22,392 bases of DNA, from assembly GCA_002340985.1 (NCBI GenBank), contig DDNC01000009.1:84015-106406 (forward strand). Reading direction: 5' to 3'. This document shows positions 1 to 7,907 of this stretch, piece after piece (position 1 is the first letter of the stretch; each line of letters starts with the position of its first letter). The translations under genes were made by a program, and so were the position numbers. Below the pieces are notes generated by a model. That model was not told the origin of the DNA. It worked only from the letters and a program-made list of their open reading frames with translations, and made no database searches. This DNA is from Firmicutes bacterium UBA2530 (lineage in GTDB: Bacteria > Bacillota > Clostridia > Tissierellales > Sedimentibacteraceae).

Positions 1-643
1 GATCCTTGAATTTATCGCCTTCACCCTTCACCATCGCGTTATAGGCCAATTGAATCCTGTCCCACTGCCTGTTTCTGTCCATAGCATAGTATCTTCCCAT
101 TATGGAAGCTATATGTCCAAGACCTATATTTTTAATTTTTTTATTAAGCTCCTTAATAAAGTTGGGGCTGCTTGTTGGGCTGACATCACGTCCATCAGTG
201 ATGCAGTGTATTTCAACATCATTGACATCATGCTTCTTTGCAAGCTCCATCAAGCTGTAAAGGTGTGAGTTATGGCTGTGAACACCTCCGTTAGATAAAA
301 GTCCTATGAAGTGCAGTGTAGAATTGTTCTTCTTCACAAATTCAAAGGCTGAGTTTATAGCTTCGTTATTGTCAATTTCGCCCTCTTCTATTGCCTTTGT
401 TATTCTTGTGAAATCCTGATATACAATTCTTCCCGCTCCGATATTCAGGTGACCAACCTCTGAATTTCCCATCTGTCCCTTTGGAAGACCCACATCATAT
501 CCGCTGGCAGACAAAAGAGTATTTGGATACTTTCTTATAAGAACATCGAAATTCGGAGTCTTAGCTCTGTTAATTGCATTTCCTTCATAATTGCTGCCCA
601 TTCCCCAGCCATCAAGGATAATCAATGCTGTTACCTTGTTCAT
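1..643 (-). CDS. gpmI: 2,3-bisphosphoglycerate-independent phosphoglycerate mutase, N-terminal part (runs off left edge)
   Basis: Interconverts 3- and 2-phosphoglycerate in lower glycolysis in the cytoplasm. Only the first 214 codons are in the window; no stop occurs in the frame before the edge. The start is the ATG at 643, 12 bases after the tpiA stop, with a modest AGGTAGG-type ribosome site. The N-terminus has the LDGWG metal-binding motif of the alkaline-phosphatase superfamily (about residues 10-14). A GNSEVGHLNIGAGR block follows, holding the phosphoserine nucleophile expected in the cofactor-independent family. Further on are GGVHSH and the TDGRD segment of the phosphotransferase insert. 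Family and role are secure. The gene is the last visible member of the cggR-gap-pgk-tpiA-gpmI operon; eno would be the usual next gene but lies outside the window. Confidence 0.96.
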   Translation of the reverse strand, partial: MNKVTALIILDGWGMGSNYEGNAINRAKTPNFDVLIRKYPNTLLSASGYDVGLPKGQMGNSEVGHLNIGAGRIVYQDFTRITKAIEEGEIDNNEAINSAFEFVKKNNSTLHFIGLLSNGGVHSHNSHLYSLMELAKKHDVNDVEIHCITDGRDVSPTSSPNFIKELNKKIKNIGLGHIASIMGRYYAMDRNRQWDRIQLAYNAMVKGEGDKFKD

Positions 644-655
644 ATACTACCTACC

Positions 656-1414
656 TTACTTTGCGTAATTAATTATTTTCAAAAATTCATCCGCCTTTAG
701 GCTCGCACCTCCAACAAGAGCACCATCAATATCAGGCTGACACAATGTTTCACCTGCATTATCAGGCTTTACGCTGCCGCCGTATTGAATAACTATTTTA
801 TCTGCCTGCTCACTGCCGTACAATTCGGAAATACAGCTCCTTATGAATTCCGCCATTTCATTAGCCTGTTGGCTGGTGGCATTTCTGCCTGTTCCTATAG
901 CCCAGATAGGTTCATAAGCCACTGTTATTTTCTCGGCATCGGAAGGTTCAATACCGTCAAAGGCCTTGAATATCTGATTTTTTACTGTTTCTCTTTCTGC
1001 GTTGCTCTCTCTTTGCTCGAGTGTTTCACCAACGCATAATATTGGAATTATATCATACCTGAGTGCGGACTTCAATTTTTTATTGACAATTTCATCCGTT
1101 TCATTAAAATACTGCCTTCTCTCCGAGTGTCCGATAATAACATATTCAATACCTATGCCTTTGAGCATTAGTGGTGATACCTCACCTGTGTAGGCCCCCT
1201 TATCCTCGTAGTGCATATTCTGAGCGCCTACCTTTATGACTGATCCATGCAATGCCCTTTTAACGGCATATAGAGATGTAAATGGAGGACATATGAGCAC
1301 CTCGACATTTTTATCAAAGCTATCAGACAATGCAGAGAGCTCCTGAGCAAGCTTCAGGCTTTCGTCCACATCATTGTTCATCTTCCAGTTTCCGGCTATT
1401 AATATCTTTCTCAT
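656..1414 (-). CDS. tpiA: triosephosphate isomerase
   Basis: Interconverts dihydroxyacetone phosphate and glyceraldehyde 3-phosphate. The 252-residue length is normal for the TIM-barrel family. All catalytic landmarks are visible: Lys11 in AGNWKMN, His96 in IIGHSERR, Glu168 in AYEPIWAIGTG, followed by the flexible loop, and the phosphate-binding QYGGSV and GALVGGASL segments near the C-terminus. The ATG at 1414 follows a strong GGAGGGG ribosome site located just after the pgk stop, so the two genes are separated by 9 bases and are almost certainly cotranscribed. The gpmI start follows 12 bases downstream. Nothing unusual is seen. Confidence 0.98.
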   Translation of the reverse strand: MRKILIAGNWKMNNDVDESLKLAQELSALSDSFDKNVEVLICPPFTSLYAVKRALHGSVIKVGAQNMHYEDKGAYTGEVSPLMLKGIGIEYVIIGHSERRQYFNETDEIVNKKLKSALRYDIIPILCVGETLEQRESNAERETVKNQIFKAFDGIEPSDAEKITVAYEPIWAIGTGRNATSQQANEMAEFIRSCISELYGSEQADKIVIQYGGSVKPDNAGETLCQPDIDGALVGGASLKADEFLKIINYAK

Positions 1415-1423
1415 TTTCCCCTC

Positions 1424-2617
1424 CTACTTATTGTCAACCGCATCTATTCCCGGAAGAACCTTTCCTTCCAGAAATTCCAGCGAAGCTCCTCCTCCAGTGG
1501 AGATATGAGTGATTTTGCCTCCAAGACCAATTTTTTCAACCGCTGCAGCGCTGTCTCCTCCGCCGATTATGGATACCGCTTCTTTATTTTCAGCTATACA
1601 TCTTGCTATGGAGTTTGTTCCCTTAGCAAAATTATCCATTTCGAAAACTCCTAAAGGTCCATTCCATATAACAGTCCTTGACTCGTTAATAACCTTGCTG
1701 AATATTTCAATTGTTTTATCGCCTATGTCCAGTCCCATGTAATCATCTGGGATCTCATTTGAATTCACTGTTAAAAATTCCGAATCATTTTTAAATTCAG
1801 AAGCAGCGACAGTATCAACAGGCAGCAGAAGATTTACGTTCTTTTCCTTTGCCTTTGCTGTCAGTTCCTTCGCCAGCTCTACTTTATCTTCCTCAAGCAA
1901 TGACTTTCCTATCGGATATCCCATTGATTTCAAAAAAGTATATGCCATGCCTCCGCCAATCAATATGTTGTCTGCAATGTTTAAAAGATTTTCTATAACA
2001 GAGATTTTATCGGATACCTTTGCTCCTCCCAAAATTGCAGTAAGAGGCCTCTTTGGATTTTCAAGAGCGTTTCCCATTATCTCGATTTCCTTTTCAACCA
2101 GGAATCCCACCGCTGACGGAAGGTATTCGCACACTCCCACATTGGAGGAATGAGCTCTGTGAGCTGTTCCAAATGCATCGTTTACGAATAAATCTCCTAA
2201 ATCCGCAAGCTCTTTTGCAAAATCCCCGCTGTTCTTAGTTTCTTCTTTTCTGAATCTCGTATTTTGAAGGAGCATTACATCTCCCGGCTTCAATGCAGCT
2301 GCACTCTTTTTTACGCTTTCGTCAACTACGGTATCGCAGTCTTCAAATACGACGCTCTTGCCTAACAGCTGGCTGAGCCTTTTAGCCACCGGAAGCAGAG
2401 AATATGCAGCTTCTGCCTCACCCTTTGGTCTTCCCAGGTGAGACATTAAAATAAGGGAAGCTCCGTTGTTCAAAAGATAATCAATCGTCGGAAGAGAGCT
2501 CGTAATCCTTATATCATCGGTAATATTTCCTTCTTTGTCAAGAGGCACGTTGAAATCGCATCTCACCAGCACCTTTTTATTTTTTACATCAATATCCTTC
2601 AAAGTTTTTTTGTTCAT
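1424..2617 (-). CDS. pgk: phosphoglycerate kinase
   Basis: Makes ATP from 1,3-bisphosphoglycerate in glycolysis. The 397-residue length matches monomeric bacterial enzymes. The N-terminal substrate domain shows RCDFNVPL (about residues 19-26) and the SHLGRPKG segment. The C-terminal nucleotide domain shows the AILGGAKVSDK hinge region, the NGPLGVFE motif and the glycine-rich IIGGGDSAAA loop before the final STGGGASLEFLEG block. Start ATG at 2617 has a GGGAGG site 4-5 bases upstream, the short spacing also used by cggR here. It lies 84 bases downstream of gap; that spacer contains a long-looped hairpin (separate entry). Confidence 0.98.
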   Translation of the reverse strand: MNKKTLKDIDVKNKKVLVRCDFNVPLDKEGNITDDIRITSSLPTIDYLLNNGASLILMSHLGRPKGEAEAAYSLLPVAKRLSQLLGKSVVFEDCDTVVDESVKKSAAALKPGDVMLLQNTRFRKEETKNSGDFAKELADLGDLFVNDAFGTAHRAHSSNVGVCEYLPSAVGFLVEKEIEIMGNALENPKRPLTAILGGAKVSDKISVIENLLNIADNILIGGGMAYTFLKSMGYPIGKSLLEEDKVELAKELTAKAKEKNVNLLLPVDTVAASEFKNDSEFLTVNSNEIPDDYMGLDIGDKTIEIFSKVINESRTVIWNGPLGVFEMDNFAKGTNSIARCIAENKEAVSIIGGGDSAAAVEKIGLGGKITHISTGGGASLEFLEGKVLPGIDAVDNK

Positions 2618-2639
2618 AATACCTCCCTGTACAATAGAG

Positions 2640-2679
2640 AGGCAATTGACGCAGCATCTCCATGTCTTATCAATTGCCT
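2640..2679 (-). other. inverted repeat in the gap-pgk spacer
   Basis: A perfect 10-bp inverted repeat (AGGCAATTGA / TCAATTGCCT) encloses a 20-base loop between gap and pgk. No run of T follows the 3' arm on the minus strand, so it does not look like an intrinsic terminator. In the mRNA it could be a processing or stability element that sets different levels of gap and pgk message; this is inference only. Confidence 0.55.
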
Positions 2680-2701
2680 GTATTTTACTATCTTATTTAC
2701 T

Positions 2702-3709
2702 TTACTTCATCGAACCCCAGTACTTAGCCAGTCTCACAAGCTGTGCCGTAAATGACATTTCATTGTCGTACCAAGCTATAAGCTTCACTAATTGTTTTCC
2801 TTCAGATTCAAGTATTTGAGTTGACAGAGCATCAAATATGCAGGCATAGTGACTTCCTATAACATCGCTTGATACAATAGGATCTTCAGTATATGCCATA
2901 GTTTCATTTGCTGCCTTTTCAACGGCTTTATTTATTTCTTCAATGGTTGTATTTCTCTTAAATTCAACGGTCAAATCCACAACTGAGCCTGTTATTGTAG
3001 GAACTCTCAAAGCCATGCCGTCAAGCTTTCCTGATAATTCAGGAAGAACCTTACCAACGGTCTTTGCAGCGCCTGTGTCTGCAGGAACGATATTTGCCGC
3101 AGCCGCACGCCCTCTTCTTGACATAATGCCTTTCTTGTGAGAATTGTCATGGATATTCTGATCATTTGTATATGCATGTACAGTTGTCATCAGGCCTTTT
3201 TCTATTCCGAATTCATCGTTCAAAGCCTTTGCCAGAGGAGCAAGGCAGTTTGTTGTGCAGGATGCTGCGGATATAACAGTTTCCGTGCCGTCAAGAATAT
3301 CATGGTTTACATTGTAAACTATTGTTTTCAGATTTCCTTTTGCAGGTGCCGAAAGCAACACTTTTTTAGCCCCTGCTCTTATATGAGCTTCAGCCTTTTC
3401 TTTGTCGTTAAATATGCCTGTGCAATCAATAACCAGGTCGATGTCAAGCTCTTTCCAGTTACAGTTCTCAGGATCCTTAACGCTTGATGTAACTATTTCA
3501 TTGCCGTCAATCACCAGTACATTTTCACCATGTGTGATTTTGTCTGTCATAAAATTTCCGTGTGCCGTATCATATTTCAACAAATAAGCCAATGTCTGAG
3601 CGTCTGAGTTTGTATTGATTGCAACCACCTTGAAGTCCTTATCCTGTGCCATCAGCCTCAACGCCAGTCTCCCTATTCTCCCAAAACCGTTAATTGCTAC
3701 TCTTACCAT
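2702..3709 (-). CDS. gap: glyceraldehyde-3-phosphate dehydrogenase, type I
   Basis: Oxidises glyceraldehyde 3-phosphate to 1,3-bisphosphoglycerate with NAD(P). The 335-residue length is typical. The Rossmann motif GFGRIGR is at residues 8-14. The catalytic Cys151 sits in SAASCTTNCLAP. The region with THDNQ-type phosphate-binding residues (HAYTNDQNIHD) and the C-terminal WYDNEMS block are intact. Near residue 32 the frame reads VVAINTNSD, so the aspartate that follows the Asn in many strictly NAD-dependent enzymes is replaced by Thr33; cofactor preference should not be assumed. Start ATG at 3709 has an AGGAGG site. It is first after cggR (41-base spacer), the standard cggR-gap arrangement, so transcription is expected to respond to CggR. 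Confidence 0.98.
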   Translation of the reverse strand: MVRVAINGFGRIGRLALRLMAQDKDFKVVAINTNSDAQTLAYLLKYDTAHGNFMTDKITHGENVLVIDGNEIVTSSVKDPENCNWKELDIDLVIDCTGIFNDKEKAEAHIRAGAKKVLLSAPAKGNLKTIVYNVNHDILDGTETVISAASCTTNCLAPLAKALNDEFGIEKGLMTTVHAYTNDQNIHDNSHKKGIMSRRGRAAAANIVPADTGAAKTVGKVLPELSGKLDGMALRVPTITGSVVDLTVEFKRNTTIEEINKAVEKAANETMAYTEDPIVSSDVIGSHYACIFDALSTQILESEGKQLVKLIAWYDNEMSFTAQLVRLAKYWGSMK

Positions 3710-3750
3710 AAAATCCTCCTAATTGTATATATATTTTAATAATAATCTGT

Positions 3751-4776
3751 TTATAATTCTAATATCCTCTTAGCAGCAGCTTCGTCTGTAACAAGGATAA
3801 AATTATTATTGAATTTTGATATTGCGTAAATCGCCTCTGCCTTGGAGCTTCCCGCAGCAACTCCCACCGCATTCTTTACGGTCCTGAAGTTTTCAAGGGT
3901 AATTCCAACAGAGTTGGTCTGCATTTTAACATTCCCATCCTTATCAAAAAAATACCCAAATACCTCGGCTGTTAAACTCTCAGATTCAATTTTTTCAAAA
4001 ACATTTTTGTCTGAATTTCTTCTTGCAGCCATATTTGCCGCATTGCCCATTCCGAACACCAGCAGATCAATTCTTTGAATGTCCTCGAGAACATCGCTGA
4101 TAATCCTGTTCTTTTTAAGCACATTCAGCTCCTGCTCATCCAAATTGTCGGGGATATGAAGCAGCTTATACTGCGCATTCAGTTTTTCTGCCATGTTGGC
4201 AGCTATGGTATTGGCCTGTATTTCAAGCTCATCGCTCAAGCCTCCCCTTGCGGGCAGAATCAAGAGGTTTTTAATCCCCCTTTTCCTTTTCATCTGATTA
4301 ACAGTGCACGCCATAGTTGTTCCGCCGGATATTCCAAGAACCGTATCATTTTTTATAAGGTCAAGTACAATTTCCGCAGCTTTTTTTCCTAAATCATTAA
4401 ATGCAAAGCCTTCGTTTTCCGAATCTCCCGATACAACCGCAACACGCCTTAGCTTTAGCTTTTCCATGAGCCTCAATTCAATATCCGACAAATTTTTAAT
4501 ATAATAAAACGTATTATGTATTTCAGAAAGCAAATATAAACCGTATTCCGTCAGGACAACACCGGAGGCCTGAATATCAATAAGGTTCATTTCCTTCAAT
4601 TTGTCCACCTCGGTCCTCATGGTCCTTTCAGTAATACCCAGCTTAGTTGACAAATTTCTTCTTCCTATGGGCTGAAATGCACTTATCACTTTCAAAATCT
4701 CATATCTTTTAAGCAATAAATCTGACATCTCCGGAACTATTCTGTTTTGTATATCAAGAATTTTATTAATGTTCAT
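3751..4776 (-). CDS. cggR: central glycolytic genes regulator CggR (SorC/DeoR-type repressor)
   Basis: A DNA-binding repressor that in Bacillus controls the gap operon and is inactivated by fructose 1,6-bisphosphate. The chosen start is ATG 4776 (341 residues), because GGAGG lies directly before it; an ATG 30 bases further upstream would sit within the operator and has no ribosome site. Residues about 25-75 form a winged helix-turn-helix (LLKRYEILKVISAF, then NLSTKLGITERTMRTEVDKL). The rest is the sugar-phosphate-binding domain of the SorC family, with the VLGISGGTTMA loop, the FGMGNAA segment and the AVGVAAGSSKAEAI block near the C-terminus. It is the first gene of the glycolytic operon and overlaps its own control region, consistent with autoregulation. 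Confidence 0.93.
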   Translation of the reverse strand: MNINKILDIQNRIVPEMSDLLLKRYEILKVISAFQPIGRRNLSTKLGITERTMRTEVDKLKEMNLIDIQASGVVLTEYGLYLLSEIHNTFYYIKNLSDIELRLMEKLKLRRVAVVSGDSENEGFAFNDLGKKAAEIVLDLIKNDTVLGISGGTTMACTVNQMKRKRGIKNLLILPARGGLSDELEIQANTIAANMAEKLNAQYKLLHIPDNLDEQELNVLKKNRIISDVLEDIQRIDLLVFGMGNAANMAARRNSDKNVFEKIESESLTAEVFGYFFDKDGNVKMQTNSVGITLENFRTVKNAVGVAAGSSKAEAIYAISKFNNNFILVTDEAAAKRILEL

Positions 4777-4787
4777 AATACCTCCGG

Positions 4788-4823
4788 GATGATTTGTGTC
4801 CCGCATGTGTAATTTGCGTCCCT
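4788..4823 (-). promoter_or_regulatory. CggR operator, two direct repeats 20 bp apart
   Basis: On the minus strand GGGAC occurs at 4822-4818 and again at 4802-4798, each followed by six bases ending in CAAAT and then a CA-containing tetrad. The Bacillus subtilis CggR operator is known as CGGGAC-N6-TGTC-N4 repeated twice. The 20-base period and the CGGGAC half-sites match that layout, although the TGTC parts are degenerate here (TACA and CATC). The site lies between the proposed start of transcription and the cggR ribosome site, where a bound CggR tetramer could block elongating polymerase. Confidence 0.82.
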
Positions 4824-4829
4824 AAGTTC

Positions 4830-4857
4830 ATTTTATCATATATATTATTTTATGCAA
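4830..4857 (-). promoter_or_regulatory. candidate sigma-A promoter of the glycolytic operon (proximal)
   Basis: TTGCAT at 4857-4852 and TAAAAT at 4835-4830 are separated by 16 bases. The start of transcription would fall right at the CggR operator. The hexamers are only moderate matches, and the distal candidate at 4911-4883 is the stronger one; one or both may be used. Confidence 0.45.
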
Positions 4858-4882
4858 TACTCTTTTTTATTTTTTTGGATTA

Positions 4883-4911
4883 ATTATTTGACATAAAAAG
4901 ATGTGAGTCAA
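4883..4911 (-). promoter_or_regulatory. candidate sigma-A promoter of the glycolytic operon (distal)
   Basis: TTGACT at 4911-4906 and AATAAT at 4888-4883 with an ideal 17-base spacer; each hexamer matches the consensus at five of six bases. Transcription would begin near 4876, placing the CggR operator about 50 bases into the leader, as expected for a roadblock-type operator. A TTTGAC/GTCAAA inverted repeat (4887-4912) overlaps this promoter. Confidence 0.5.
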
Positions 4912-5018
4912 AGAAATGTGTTATACTAAATAGCTTGCATGTTAAATATATGCTTTACAATTAAGATTATATCACACCACTTTTCTGTTGTACAGTATAA
5001 AACTTTTAAATAAAATAA

Positions 5019-5060
5019 AAAAGACTTTTACACATAGTCAGCTATGTATAAAAGCCTTTT
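5019..5060 (-). terminator. intrinsic terminator of rpoN
   Basis: A 19-bp stem with three mismatches or wobbles (AAAAGGCTTTTATACATAG pairing with CTATGTGTAAAAGTCTTTT, loop CTGA) begins 2 bases after the rpoN stop. It is followed by a T-rich run on the minus strand. This ends the rpoN message before the glycolytic operon promoter. Confidence 0.88.
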
Positions 5061-5061
5061 G

Positions 5062-6477
5062 CTAATACCTTCTTCTCATTGAAGATGCAGGTATTCTCAT
5101 TTCATCCCTGTATTTTGCAACTGTTCTTCTGGAAATATTTATTCCTTCGTCGCTTAGTATTTCCGCTATTTTTTGGTCGCTTAAAGGTTTTTGAGGAACC
5201 TCTTCGTTTATTAGCTTTTGAATTTGTGTTTTAACGCTTGTTGATGATATTCCTCCGCCGTCGGACTCGCTTATGCTGCTTGCAAAGAAATATTTCAATT
5301 CAAACAGACCTCTCGGAGTCTGTACATACTTGCCGTTGGTTGCCCTGCTCACGGTTGATTCATGAACTCCTATGTCGTCAGCAACATCCTTCAAAACAAG
5401 CGGTTTCAGTGCTGTTTTACCCTCATCAAAGAATTTTCTCTGAAATTTAAGTATTGATTCTGTAACCTTGTACAGCGTCATTCTTCTTTGCTCAATACTC
5501 TTTATAAGCCACATGGATGAGTTCAATTTATCAGATAAAAATTTATTTGCTTCCTTATCGTCAAAATTGTTTATCATGTTCTTGTAATAATTGCTTATTG
5601 TAATGGTAGGCAGATTGTTGTCGTTAACGATAATAATGTATTCATCATTTATTTTTTCGATGGTTACATCGGGAACAATGTATCTGATATTATCAGAATC
5701 AACTATGAAGCCTCTTGACGGCTTCGGCTCAAGCATCTTTATTATATCGCATATGCTTTGCACCCTTGTCACACTTATCTTCAATTCCTTTGCAATCTTC
5801 TGAACCTTGTTGGTTGCAATATCCTCCAAGTAGCTTTCGGCTATGGTATATGCGTTCTTATCCTGTATACCCTTTTCCTTAAGCTGTATCATGAGACATT
5901 CGCTTAAGCTTCTGGCTCCTACTCCTGCAGGGTCAAATGTATGAATCATTCGCAGCACTCTCTCGACCTCGACTACATCTTCGTTCAGCAGCAGGCTTAT
6001 ATCCTGCAGTGAACATCCGAGATATCCCTTGTTATCGAGAGACTCTATGATAAACTCTCCTATTCTTTTTTCCTTATTTGTCTTTACTGTGACACCCAGC
6101 TGAACCATAAGATGGTCCTTTAAAGACATCTTCTTGGAAGTATAGCTTTCAAAGGACTGCTTTTCGTCTGTATCAAGGTTCTTCTCGTATGCCTTGTAGC
6201 TTAAATCATCATACTTCTCCGTAACCTCTCGCCAGTCTATCTCATCATTTTTACTTCTGTCCTCATAGCTGTCCTCGTTTTCCCGCTCATCGGAAGGACC
6301 TGTTTCCTGGCTCTTGTTGTCCACTGATTCAAGAAAAGGATTTACTTCCAGCTGCTTGTATATAAACTCCATCAACTCTACATTGTTGAATTGCAGAATT
6401 TGAATAGCTTGTCTTAATTCAGGCGTCATTATAAGCTTTTGAGTTTGAGACAGGTTTAATTCAAAACCCATTTTCAT
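5062..6477 (-). CDS. rpoN: RNA polymerase sigma-54 factor
   Basis: Alternative sigma factor (SigL in Gram-positives) that directs polymerase to -24/-12 promoters and needs an AAA+ activator. It has 471 residues. Region I is the N-terminal LSQTQKLIMTPELRQAI segment, glutamine- and leucine-rich. It is followed by an acidic linker (about residues 55-105) and the core-binding domain. The helix-turn-helix DNA-binding part reads LKDVADDIGVHESTVSRATN. The RpoN box, normally ARRTVAKYR, reads SRRTVAKYR at 449-457. The ATG at 6477 has a GGAGTG ribosome site; a second ATG two codons later is less well placed. It stands alone with its own promoter and terminator, between the glycine reductase and glycolytic operons. 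No enhancer-binding activator is in the window. Confidence 0.97.
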   Translation of the reverse strand: MKMGFELNLSQTQKLIMTPELRQAIQILQFNNVELMEFIYKQLEVNPFLESVDNKSQETGPSDERENEDSYEDRSKNDEIDWREVTEKYDDLSYKAYEKNLDTDEKQSFESYTSKKMSLKDHLMVQLGVTVKTNKEKRIGEFIIESLDNKGYLGCSLQDISLLLNEDVVEVERVLRMIHTFDPAGVGARSLSECLMIQLKEKGIQDKNAYTIAESYLEDIATNKVQKIAKELKISVTRVQSICDIIKMLEPKPSRGFIVDSDNIRYIVPDVTIEKINDEYIIIVNDNNLPTITISNYYKNMINNFDDKEANKFLSDKLNSSMWLIKSIEQRRMTLYKVTESILKFQRKFFDEGKTALKPLVLKDVADDIGVHESTVSRATNGKYVQTPRGLFELKYFFASSISESDGGGISSTSVKTQIQKLINEEVPQKPLSDQKIAEILSDEGINISRRTVAKYRDEMRIPASSMRRRY

Positions 6478-6605
6478 AATATCACTCCTTGCTAATATAT
6501 ATTATATCAAAATTTATTAATATTTCAACATATTATATTCTTAACAACTATTATAATTTTTTTACTTCCATATTACATATTAAAAGTTTTTACTTTCAAT
6601 TTAAT

Positions 6606-6635
6606 ATTATACCAAAAAAATCTTAAATATGCTAA
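6606..6635 (-). promoter_or_regulatory. candidate rpoN promoter with extended -10
   Basis: TATAAT at 6611-6606 is preceded by TGG, giving an extended -10 (TGNTATAAT). A weak -35, TTAGCA, lies at 6635-6630 with an 18-base spacer. The spacer region 6478-6676 is otherwise very AT-rich and holds no open frame that I can support. The leader to the rpoN start would be about 120 bases. Confidence 0.55.
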
Positions 6636-6676
6636 CAAATTTTATAACTAAAAAAAATTAAATTTGATTCTTAGGC

Positions 6677-6714
6677 ATAATAAAACAGATGAGAAAAACC
6701 CATCTGTTTATTAT
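6677..6714 (-). terminator. intrinsic terminator of the glycine reductase operon
   Basis: A 9-bp perfect stem AAACAGATG / CATCTGTTT with a 9-base loop, extended by ATAAT/ATTAT across one bulged base, begins a few bases after the grdD stop. The 3' arm runs into TTTTATTAT on the minus strand. The near-symmetric A/T flanks could let it act in both directions, but no plus-strand gene needs it. Confidence 0.85.
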
Positions 6715-6721
6715 ATACATA

Positions 6722-7897
6722 TTAGCAATCAAGCTGTTCTTTTGCAATATACTCGTTATCTGAAAGCACTTTCAATGCTGCCTGTGTATTTGCATCATTA
6801 ACTAAGATTATCGGCCCTGTGCAGCCCATTCCGCTTTCAGCATATATGCCGTTTTTCCACAGAAGTTTAACCGCGTCTTCAAGATCCATTATTTCAACGC
6901 CTGATATCTGGGATGTCACAACCTGCTTCTCAGGTGCCTTAACCTCTTCTTCAGCTTCAGCCGACTTCTTGGAAGCCTTAAGCCCATTCAATATTTCTGC
7001 CAATCCTGCTTTGTTAGCTTTTTCAAATTCCTGTCTTGCTATTTCATGGCAATTACCCTTAACAAGGTCTGCGGCATACTTAATTGCACCTTCAACCAAC
7101 GGCGTTCCTGACGCCCTTGATATGATGAGTATAAGCTTGTCAAAACCTTCGCCTATTCCCGGACCGTAGCCATATCCAAGTGACTCATAACTGCCGCCTG
7201 TGGTAAATGATGAGAATATTTTCATCATCAGGTTGCCTGTGAGAGAATCCATTACCATTACATCCGCAGAACCCGTAAGTAGGTCGTTTCCTCTCATTAC
7301 AGCACCGCCGTCAGCTCTCTGTGAAGCGGAAAAGTTAATGTCATATCCCTGGTTTTTAAGCTTTGTAAGAGCTATTTCTGTTTGTCTCGCTCCGTCAACG
7401 TTCAAAATACCCACGGTCGGATTTTTGATCCCGCACGCCTTTGCAGTAATAATACCGTATATGGCATTCTTAACCATTCCCTCAACCTTGTCTGTGGAGG
7501 ATGTTCCTGTTGTGGTTGCAATGAACATTTCCTTTCCTTTTCCGGGAGTTACTATTCTTCCAACAGTGGACACTCCTATGGGGAATGGATAGTGCATTGT
7601 AACAGCTGCGTCAACTTCCTTTGAATTAAGAAGAGACTCCATTGTTTTATGCGCTTCGTCTTCCGAGTTCACAAATGCTGTTTTAACACCTTCAACACTT
7701 TTAGTGCCTATAGCGGTTACATCTATACCGTATTTTGCGGCACCTGAGGCTGCGGCAAATATGTTGTCTTCTCCATGCTCGCTTCCAAGAGCAGTAACTG
7801 CCACTCGGGGCTTTTGTCCATATTCTCCGCTTATTAAGGTTTCAGCCAGCTGGTTGAACACCTTGCCTATTATTTGATTTACTTGTTTTTCAGACAT
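6722..7897 (-). CDS. grdD: glycine reductase complex component C, alpha subunit
   Basis: With GrdC it forms protein C, which accepts the carboxymethyl group from selenoprotein A and releases it as acetyl phosphate by phosphorolysis. It has 391 residues, the family's normal length. Most of the chain resembles the PlsX phosphate-acyltransferase fold, seen in the ALGSEHGEDN, VMDSLTGN and GYGPGIGEGFD segments. A variable charged linker (about residues 300-330) precedes a small C-terminal part carrying GMGCTGP with Cys359, the position of the catalytic cysteine reported for the Eubacterium acidaminophilum enzyme. The start ATG 7897 follows GGAGTG and lies 10 bases from the grdC stop. It is the last gene before the operon terminator. 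Confidence 0.97.
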   Translation of the reverse strand: MSEKQVNQIIGKVFNQLAETLISGEYGQKPRVAVTALGSEHGEDNIFAAASGAAKYGIDVTAIGTKSVEGVKTAFVNSEDEAHKTMESLLNSKEVDAAVTMHYPFPIGVSTVGRIVTPGKGKEMFIATTTGTSSTDKVEGMVKNAIYGIITAKACGIKNPTVGILNVDGARQTEIALTKLKNQGYDINFSASQRADGGAVMRGNDLLTGSADVMVMDSLTGNLMMKIFSSFTTGGSYESLGYGYGPGIGEGFDKLILIISRASGTPLVEGAIKYAADLVKGNCHEIARQEFEKANKAGLAEILNGLKASKKSAEAEEEVKAPEKQVVTSQISGVEIMDLEDAVKLLWKNGIYAESGMGCTGPIILVNDANTQAALKVLSDNEYIAKEQLDC

Positions 7898-7907
7898 TTT
7901 TTCACTC

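Noticed and set aside
4888..4920. Plus-strand TTGACA as a promoter for a divergent gene
   Set aside because: No -10 box lies at 16-18 bases and there is no plus-strand gene downstream, where rpoN is convergent in orientation.
7200..7592. 130-codon plus-strand frame inside grdD
   Set aside because: Antisense shadow of grdD with no ribosome site or recognisable motif.
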